64,000 bases of DNA from JANQPX01 sp965204405 (GTDB lineage Bacteria > Pseudomonadota > Alphaproteobacteria > Geminicoccales > Geminicoccaceae): NCBI GenBank assembly GCA_965204405.1, contig CBDBEN010000002.1, positions 620,001-684,000 of the forward strand. Reading direction: 5' to 3'. Numbering within the stretch: position 1 is the first letter of the stretch; each line of letters starts with the position of its first letter. The notes under the pieces are model-generated. The model was not told the DNA's origin, searched no databases, and was given only the letters and a program-made list of their open reading frames with translations. Position numbers and translations under genes: made by a program. This document shows, in pieces, positions 58,346 to 64,000 of the stretch.

Positions 58346-61024
58346 GTGGGCGGCAAGAACGCGTCGCTCGGGGAGATGTACAGCGAGCTGACCGCCCTCG
58401 ACATCAAGGTGCCGAACGGCTTCGCGGTCACATCAGGCGCCTTTCGCGACGCCCTAACCGCAGCCAATATCTGGGACGAGTTGCACGATCTTCTGGATGG
58501 ATTGGACAAAAGCGATGTCGGGCGTCTGCAGAAATGCGGCGCCCGCGCTCGCGACCTGGATTATGCGGCCGGTCTGCCGGATGCCGCCGTCGACGACATC
58601 TCGCAAGCCTATCGTGAGCTTCGAGAGGAGTATGGCGATGATCTCAGCGTCGCGGTGCGCAGTTCGGCAACGGCGGAGGATCTGCCGAGCGCCAGTTTCG
58701 CCGGTCAGCGCGACACGTTCCTGAACGTGCAGGGCGAAGCGATGCTGATCGATGCGATCCGGCGCTGCAACGCGTCGCTGTTCACCGATCGCGCCATCTC
58801 CTACCGCGTCGATCAGGGCTTCGATCACTTCAAGGTCGCGCTGTCGGCTGGTGTGATGAAGATGGTGCGTGCCGATCTGGCCTCGAGCGGTGTCATGTTT
58901 TCGATCGACACCGAGACCGGCTTTCGTGATGCGGTCTTCATCACCGGCGCTTACGGCCTTGGCGAGAACGTCGTCAAGGGCACGGTCGATCCGGACGAGT
59001 TCCACGTGCACAAGCCGACCTATCGAGAGGGCCATCGGGCTGTGCTGCGCCGTCATCTCGGCGACAAGCAGGTCAAGATGATCTACGCCAGCGGCCGCAC
59101 CCGCGAGCCGGTGAGCAACATCCCGACGCCGAAGGCCGATCGGCGACGCTACTGCATGACGGACGACGACATGCTGACGCTGGCTGGCCAGGCGATCAAG
59201 ATCGAGGACCACTACAGCACCAAGGCCGGTGCCTTCCGTCCCATGGACATCGAATGGGCCAAGGACGGCATCGACGGTGAGCTCTATATCGTGCAGGCGC
59301 GCCCGGAGACCGTGATCTCGCAGCGTTCGGCATGGGTTCTCGAGACCTATGCGCTTGAGACGAAGGGTGATGTCCTGGCAAAGGGGCGTGCGGTCGGCGC
59401 CAGGATCGGCAGTGGTCAGGTCCGCATCATCAAGGAGGCCAACAAGCTCAGCAGCTTCAAGCCTGGCGAGGTGCTGGTTGCCGACATCACGACGCCGGAT
59501 TGGGAACCTGTGATGCAAACGGCGGCGGCGATCGTCACCAACCGCGGCGGGCGCACCTGTCACGCCGCAATCGTCGCGCGCGAACTCGGCATTCCGGCCG
59601 TGGTCGGGGCCGAGCATGCGACCGAGCACCTGAATGACGGACAGAACGTGACGGTGAGCTGCGCCGAAGGGGACACCGGCCGTGTCTATGCCGGTACCTT
59701 GCCGTTCAAGCGCGAGACCACCGATCTCAGCGGCATTGAGCGGCCGGCGACGCATATGATGATCAATCTCGGCAATCCCGACCTCGCCTTTCAGACAAGC
59801 CTGCTGCCCAATGACGGCGTCGGTCTCGCGCGCATGGAATTCATCATCACCGAGGCGATCAAAGTGCATCCGATGGCCCTGCTCGAACTTGAGCGGGTCG
59901 ACGACGAGAACGTGCGCACAGAGATCGAGGGGCTGGTCGCTCACCACGACACGCCGAGTGATTATTTCGTCGAGACGCTGTCAGAAGGGGTAGGCACCAT
60001 TGCTGCCGCCTTCTACCCGAAGCCGGTCATCGTGCGCATGTCCGACTTCAAGACCAACGAATATGCAGCGCTGCTCGGCGGGCGCTGGTTCGAGCAGGAT
60101 GAGGCCAACCCGATGATCGGCTTTCGCGGCGCTACCCGCTACGCCCATCCGGCCTATCGGCCCGCTTTCGAACTCGAATGCCGGGCGATGCGGCGGGTCC
60201 GCGAGACCATGGGCCTTACCAACCTGAAACTCATGATTCCGTTTTGCCGGCGTATCGACGAGGCCGAAAAGGTTCTGGCAATCATGGCGGAAATGGGGCT
60301 CGAGCGCGGCAAAGACGGGCTTGAGGTCTATGTCATGTGTGAGATTCCCAACAACATTCTCATCATCGATCAATTCGCCGAGCTGTTCGACGGTTTCTCC
60401 ATCGGCTCCAACGATCTCACCCAGCTTGTCCTGGGCGTCGATCGCGACTCCGAGATGGTCGCCTTCGAGTTCGACGAACGTGATCCGGGCGTTCTGGCCG
60501 CGCTGAAGCTCGCCGTCGAGGGCGCCAAGCGAAATGGCCGCCATGTGGGGATTTGTGGGCAGGCACCTTCGGACTATCCCGAAATCGCCGACTTCCTGGT
60601 GCGGGCCGGCATCGATTCGATCAGCCTGACACCCGATCGCGTGATCGAAACGACGCTCGCCGTGCTCGATCTGGAAGAGAGCCTCCAACGCTCGCTAAGG
60701 GTTGAGAAGGGACTCCAGATGGTCCGGCAGATCGTGGATGGCGATCTTTGTGAGATCCTTGGTGAGTTCACCGCCGACTTTATTGGCAAGCCTCGAAGGC
60801 ATGATGCCCCGCAACAGCCCCATGAATGTTGGCGGAGCGACGAGGATCAGGCGATCGAAACGTTGCCTCCGATCCGCCTCTTCGAGAGCGCCGACGACTT
60901 CCCTTGCAAAACGCTCTTGCTCGACCTCGCGCGGATCCGTCCGCGGCTCCATGCCGTGGCGACCTTCGCCCGCCCGATCGAACGAGCGTCCGGGGCGATC
61001 GGCGGCGAGCTCACGACCGGGTAA
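58346..61024 (+). CDS. ppsA: Phosphoenolpyruvate synthase (pyruvate, water dikinase)
   Basis: From the first recognisable start (GTG 58346) 892 residues. Homology clearly begins earlier, at about 58301 (YIRWFEGLRLNDVPLV), in a frame with no ATG, GTG or TTG back to the stop at 58166, so the true start is unresolved. Domains: ATP-grasp N-terminal half (VRSSATAEDLPSASFAGQRD), swivelling phosphohistidine domain (NRGGRTCHAAIVARELGIPA) and PEP-binding barrel (NDGVGLARMEFIITEAIKVH, then GSNDLTQLVLGVDRD and GICGQAPSDYP with catalytic cysteine). It forms PEP from pyruvate and ATP. The last ~110 residues extend past the usual end and lie antisense to the next gene. Confidence 0.9.
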   Translation: MGGKNASLGEMYSELTALDIKVPNGFAVTSGAFRDALTAANIWDELHDLLDGLDKSDVGRLQKCGARARDLDYAAGLPDAAVDDISQAYRELREEYGDDLSVAVRSSATAEDLPSASFAGQRDTFLNVQGEAMLIDAIRRCNASLFTDRAISYRVDQGFDHFKVALSAGVMKMVRADLASSGVMFSIDTETGFRDAVFITGAYGLGENVVKGTVDPDEFHVHKPTYREGHRAVLRRHLGDKQVKMIYASGRTREPVSNIPTPKADRRRYCMTDDDMLTLAGQAIKIEDHYSTKAGAFRPMDIEWAKDGIDGELYIVQARPETVISQRSAWVLETYALETKGDVLAKGRAVGARIGSGQVRIIKEANKLSSFKPGEVLVADITTPDWEPVMQTAAAIVTNRGGRTCHAAIVARELGIPAVVGAEHATEHLNDGQNVTVSCAEGDTGRVYAGTLPFKRETTDLSGIERPATHMMINLGNPDLAFQTSLLPNDGVGLARMEFIITEAIKVHPMALLELERVDDENVRTEIEGLVAHHDTPSDYFVETLSEGVGTIAAAFYPKPVIVRMSDFKTNEYAALLGGRWFEQDEANPMIGFRGATRYAHPAYRPAFELECRAMRRVRETMGLTNLKLMIPFCRRIDEAEKVLAIMAEMGLERGKDGLEVYVMCEIPNNILIIDQFAELFDGFSIGSNDLTQLVLGVDRDSEMVAFEFDERDPGVLAALKLAVEGAKRNGRHVGICGQAPSDYPEIADFLVRAGIDSISLTPDRVIETTLAVLDLEESLQRSLRVEKGLQMVRQIVDGDLCEILGEFTADFIGKPRRHDAPQQPHECWRSDEDQAIETLPPIRLFESADDFPCKTLLLDLARIRPRLHAVATFARPIERASGAIGGELTTG

Positions 61025-61150
61025 CGTCGTGCCGTCAAGCTGGATATCGTCTACCATCGCGAGGTCGCTTCCTCTTCCCGTGCTGTCGACGATATGCGCA
61101 ATGCTGGCATCGGCGATGAGAATCCAGGTGGTCTGACGTTTCTTCGGCAT
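60695..61150 (-). CDS. Host-attachment-family protein (baeRF-like)
   Basis: 151 residues from ATG 61150. It begins TTWILIADASIAHIVDSTGR and ends LILVAPPTFMGLLRGIMPSR then LANKVGGELTKDLTKIAIHD, the pattern of Host_attach (PF10116) proteins related to eRF1-like folds. About 330 bp overlap the 3' end of the PEP synthase frame on the other strand. It follows the nicotinate phosphoribosyltransferase gene by 28 bp and probably shares its transcript. Function in bacteria is not established. Confidence 0.85.
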   Translation of the reverse strand: MPKKRQTTWILIADASIAHIVDSTGRGSDLAMVDDIQLDGTTLPGRELAADRPGRSFDRAGEGRHGMEPRTDPREVEQERFAREVVGALEEADRRQRFDRLILVAPPTFMGLLRGIMPSRLANKVGGELTKDLTKIAIHDLPDHLESLLNP

Positions 61151-61178
61151 CTCCAATCCTCTCTTGCTCAAAGACGCC

Positions 61179-62819
61179 TCACCCGGATTCACGATCTAGC
61201 TTGGCGGCAAGTGCCTTCAGCTCGGGCGCGATGTGGACGGGGCAAGTTGGTTCGGTTTCCAGGCTACGAAGATGAGGCGGCAATCTGGAAAGATCGTAGG
61301 CAGCACGATGCCTTGCCTGCTGTAGCGTCGGCAGAGACTCCAGCCTCTGACCCGCGCGCAGAATCGGCCGGAGCATCGGCTCACCGGTCTTTGGGACATC
61401 CTCGAGTGTCAAGACATCCTTCACGATGACGTCCCCTCGGCTGTGCTGGCGATAGACCTGCTTTCGTCCGGGCCACGTCGCTTTGCCCTCGGAGCGTTTG
61501 CGTTTCGGCGTGTTGTCATATTCCTGGAGCTTGTAAGCGCAATCCAAGGCCGGCGCGTCCTCGGATGTCGTGAGGTTCGTGCCGATGCCATAACCGTTGA
61601 TCGGGACGTGATCGCTCGTGTAACGGTGAAGCTGATCTTCGTTCAAACCGCCAGAAGCGAAAATTCGAACATCGTCGAGCCCTCCAGCATCGAGGATCTT
61701 GCGGACGGCTCGCGCATGGACGGCGAGGTCGCCACTGTCCAACCGCACGCCGCGTACCGGCAGCCCACTCTTCGCAAGCTCGACGACTTTTCCAGCACCA
61801 CGTTCGGTATCATAGGTGTCGATGAGATAGATCGCATGCTCCGGCCTTGAGCGGCCGAATCGACGAAATGCCTCTTCTTCCGAAGCATGCGCCTGGATAA
61901 AGGAATGGGCCATCGTGCCGTAGGCCGGCACGCCGAAATGCTTCTCGGCCAGCATTGTCGCCGAGCCCGCGAATCCCGCGAGATAAGCCGAGCGCGCCGC
62001 CAAAAGGCCAGCTTCGGCGCCATGCGCCCGGCGCAGGCCGAAGTCGATCAGGGTCTTGCCGGGGGCGGCGAGAACGAAGCGCGCGGCTTTGGAGGCGATG
62101 ACGATCTGAAGATGCAACAGGTTGATCAGCCTGGTTTCGATGAGCTGGGCTTGAGAAAGCGGCGCCGTCACGCGAAGGACCGGCTCGTTCGCAAAGAACA
62201 CCCGACCTTCATCCATGGCATCGACATCGCCGGTAAACTGCCAGTCGGCGAGGTGGTCAATGAAGTCAGGATCAAAGCGGCCGCTTTGATCCAGCCAGAC
62301 GAGATCGTCATCGGAAAATCGCGCTTGTTCCAGGAAAGTGATAACCGGTGCCAAACCAGCGGCGAGGAGAAAGCCGCGTCGCTCCGGCAGCCGTCTCACG
62401 AAAAACTCGAACACGGCCGTTCGGTCCATGTCGGCGTCGCGATAGGCTTGCAGCATGTTGAGCTGATAGAGGTCGGTCAGGAGCATGCTTTGGCCGGCGA
62501 GAAAGGACAGATCGTCGGAAAAACCCACGATGCCCTTCTGCTCTTCGGTCAAGGCGACTCCGGCATGACGTTCGAGAAAGTGCTGCAGCACGCGCCTGAG
62601 CTTGGCAGCATGGGCAAGATTGCCATGGGCTCTCGCCGCCTCGATGTCCTCGACGATCATGCGCGAGATGCGGCGTTCGCCTTCAGCCGTGACACAGAGA
62701 TAATTCCCCATCTCAAGCGCGATGATGTCAGGGACATGCTCATGCTCATGCTCGGCGACCGCGGCGATTTCATCCTCGGTCAGCTGGCACATATCGATGC
62801 AGTCGCGGATGGTGAGCAT
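61179..62819 (-). CDS. pncB: Nicotinate phosphoribosyltransferase with an N-terminal extra domain
   Basis: 546 residues, longer than the usual ~400-450. Residues ~1-90 (IDMCQLTEDEIAAVAEHEHE, ISRMIVEDIEAARAHGNLAH) resemble a separate small family. From residue ~112 the NAPRTase fold begins: SMLLTDLYQLNMLQAYRDAD, FEFFVRRLPERRGFLLAAGL, TLIDFGLRRAHGAEAG, GVRLDSGDLAVHARAVRKIL and YGIGTNLTTSEDAPALDCAY. It converts nicotinate, PRPP and ATP to nicotinate mononucleotide in NAD salvage. Divergent from the MgtC-type gene with a perfect FNR/FixK box between them. Confidence 0.88.
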   Translation of the reverse strand: MLTIRDCIDMCQLTEDEIAAVAEHEHEHVPDIIALEMGNYLCVTAEGERRISRMIVEDIEAARAHGNLAHAAKLRRVLQHFLERHAGVALTEEQKGIVGFSDDLSFLAGQSMLLTDLYQLNMLQAYRDADMDRTAVFEFFVRRLPERRGFLLAAGLAPVITFLEQARFSDDDLVWLDQSGRFDPDFIDHLADWQFTGDVDAMDEGRVFFANEPVLRVTAPLSQAQLIETRLINLLHLQIVIASKAARFVLAAPGKTLIDFGLRRAHGAEAGLLAARSAYLAGFAGSATMLAEKHFGVPAYGTMAHSFIQAHASEEEAFRRFGRSRPEHAIYLIDTYDTERGAGKVVELAKSGLPVRGVRLDSGDLAVHARAVRKILDAGGLDDVRIFASGGLNEDQLHRYTSDHVPINGYGIGTNLTTSEDAPALDCAYKLQEYDNTPKRKRSEGKATWPGRKQVYRQHSRGDVIVKDVLTLEDVPKTGEPMLRPILRAGQRLESLPTLQQARHRAAYDLSRLPPHLRSLETEPTCPVHIAPELKALAAKLDRESG

Positions 62820-62905
62820 GGCGGGGCCGTGTGGTTTGAGGTCGCTCGGCTCGTCGAAGCCAGCGGTTCTTCAAGCTATCGAAGCGCTGTCGACACCTTA
62901 CGTCG

Positions 62906-62919
62906 TTGATCCCGATCAA
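62906..62919. promoter_or_regulatory. FNR/FixK-type box in a divergent promoter region
   Basis: Perfect TTGATCCCGATCAA (TTGAT-N4-ATCAA), 86 bp from the NAPRTase start (62819, minus) and 65 bp from the MgtC-type start (62985, plus). It could serve both directions. Confidence 0.7.
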
Positions 62920-62984
62920 TGCCGACCAGCTACTGGCGAACCAAGTTCGCTTGCAGGAGACCGCTCCAGTCAAGCAGGCGATCC

Positions 62985-64000
62985 ATGGATCAGTTTGACC
63001 TCTTTCGACGGCTTGCTCTGGCATTGGCACTTGGCCTCCTGATCGGAACCGAGCGCAGCTGGCACGGTCGCGCGGGTGAGGAGGGAAGTCGGGTCGCCGG
63101 CGTACGCACCTTTGGCCTCATGAGCTTGCTCGGTGGGCTCTGGGGCGCCGTTGCCGTCGAGTTCACGGGCGAGACGTCGGACGGCGATAGTGTCTCGCTC
63201 GGACTCTCCCTCATGCTCGGCATCGTGTTCGCAGCCTTCGCCGGTGCTGCCGCTTTCTTTCGCATTCGGGCGGGAGGCGAGCGGCAGGACTACGGCATGA
63301 CCACGTTGATTGCCGCTTATGCGACCTTCGCGCTCGGTTTGTTTGCCGTCATTGGCGACATGGTGATTGCGGCCGCCTCCGCCGTGGCGGTTACCATCCT
63401 GCTCAGTCTGAAGCAGCCACTTCATCGGTGGATCGCCGCCTTCACCGAGGATGAGATCCTTGCCGCCCTCAAGCTGCTGGTCATGAGTCTCGTGCTGCTG
63501 CCAGTCTTGCCGAACCGGGACATGGGACCATGGGGTGCGATCAATCCCTATGAGCTCTGGCTCATGGTTATCCTGATCGCCGGCGTATCCTTTATCGGCT
63601 ACATCGCGATAAAGTTGATTGGCGAAAGAAAGGGTATTCTCGTGACCGCACTTGCCGGAGGCCTGGTGTCGTCGACCGCTGTCACGATGGATCTTGCCGG
63701 CCGAGCCAAGCGCATGCCCGCTCAGCGACGTCTCCTGGCCACGGGCATCGGGCTGGCGACCTTGACCATGTTCCTCCGGGTGTTCGGCGTGGTCGCGGTC
63801 ATCGAACCATCGCTGTTGATCCCACTTTGGCCGACACTGGGGGCTGCCGTCCTCGGTTGCGGCGCCACTGCGCTGCTGCTTTGGCCTTGGGGGACGAGGC
63901 CTGAGGCTGTCGAACAGCCGACCGCCATCAATCCACTCGAGCTTGGAACCGCGTTGAAATTCGGCGCGCTCTTGGGTGCCATTCTCATCGCGACGAAGGT
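62985..64000 (+). CDS. MgtC/SapB family membrane protein with DUF4010 (continues beyond window)
   Basis: 338 codons are visible from ATG 62985 to the right edge with no stop. The N-terminal MgtC/SapB domain is LALALALGLLIGTERSWHGR then GSRVAGVRTFGLMSLLGGLW. After several helices the DUF4010 part begins near residue 150 (EDEILAALKLLVMSLVLLPV) with VTALAGGLVSSTAVTMDLAG. About ten transmembrane segments are visible. The function of this two-domain family is not established; a link to magnesium or stress is only by name. An FNR/FixK box lies 65 bp upstream. Confidence 0.88.
   Translation, partial: MDQFDLFRRLALALALGLLIGTERSWHGRAGEEGSRVAGVRTFGLMSLLGGLWGAVAVEFTGETSDGDSVSLGLSLMLGIVFAAFAGAAAFFRIRAGGERQDYGMTTLIAAYATFALGLFAVIGDMVIAAASAVAVTILLSLKQPLHRWIAAFTEDEILAALKLLVMSLVLLPVLPNRDMGPWGAINPYELWLMVILIAGVSFIGYIAIKLIGERKGILVTALAGGLVSSTAVTMDLAGRAKRMPAQRRLLATGIGLATLTMFLRVFGVVAVIEPSLLIPLWPTLGAAVLGCGATALLLWPWGTRPEAVEQPTAINPLELGTALKFGALLGAILIATK

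Noticed and set aside
58454..59947. 497-codon minus frame
   Set aside because: Antisense to the core of the PEP synthase, whose catalytic motifs are all present on the plus strand.
1..64000. tRNA, rRNA or riboswitch genes
   Set aside because: No cloverleaf-like or rRNA-like sequence was noticed by eye; I could not run a covariance search, so short structured RNAs may be missed.

Overview
The window reads as a Rhizobiales-type alphaproteobacterial chromosome or large replicon. The evidence is a MucR/Ros-type zinc-finger regulator, a WGR protein, many ABC and SDR enzymes, FixK/FNR-like boxes, IS110/IS630/IS6 debris and GC-rich core genes interleaved with AT-richer accessory patches. I see no rRNA, tRNA or CRISPR array.

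Layout. 0-1.5 kb: edge of a sugar-uptake locus (periplasmic binding protein, divergent SDR dehydrogenase). 1.8-3.6 kb: a foreign-looking lipoprotein metalloprotease whose reading frame is split at a T7 run. 4.8-6.1 kb: an FmdB zinc ribbon and a ribosome-hibernation/cold-shock fusion behind a perfect FNR/FixK box. 7-16.7 kb: chromosomal metabolism, including type II NADH dehydrogenase, a VOC protein, an SDR with a LysR regulator, a hydrolase and a four-gene Tat FAD-oxidoreductase operon. 16.9-18.5 kb: a probable toxin-immunity pair. 19-31 kb: accessory region with WGR and MucR proteins, IS110, fragments of Tc-toxin-like, Sel1 and N-formylglutamate amidohydrolase genes, a 47-residue-repeat TPR protein with a small partner, an intact IS630 element carrying a LexA-like passenger gene, and transposase wrecks.

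31.1-43.3 kb: a divergent catabolic locus of 12 genes: an ABC transporter, a GntR/FCD regulator, an Asp/Glu-racemase-family enzyme, a DadA-like oxidase and a PrpD protein on the minus strand; a ThDP enzyme, an enolase-superfamily enzyme, an aspartate dehydrogenase-like protein and two-subunit aconitase X on the plus strand. A TGTATACA palindrome lies between the two arms. The set suggests catabolism of a hydroxyproline-like or other imino/amino acid by a route I cannot name. 43.5-46.7 kb: IS6 and rve transposase remnants that have decapitated a large serine recombinase. The recombinase lies directly against an ftsH gene cut off inside its Walker A motif, so the mobile element probably integrated into ftsH.

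46.7-64 kb: a stress/low-oxygen block (truncated ftsH, alcohol dehydrogenase, a four-gene phosphatase/glycosyltransferase/debranching/VTT operon, cbpA-cbpM, a VIT-family transporter, PEP synthase, a host-attachment-family protein, a nicotinate phosphoribosyltransferase fusion, MgtC/DUF4010). Several transcription units here are preceded by TTGA-N6-TCAA boxes, as is the HPF gene at 5.4 kb. I infer one FNR/FixK-type regulon now separated by about 40 kb of accessory DNA.
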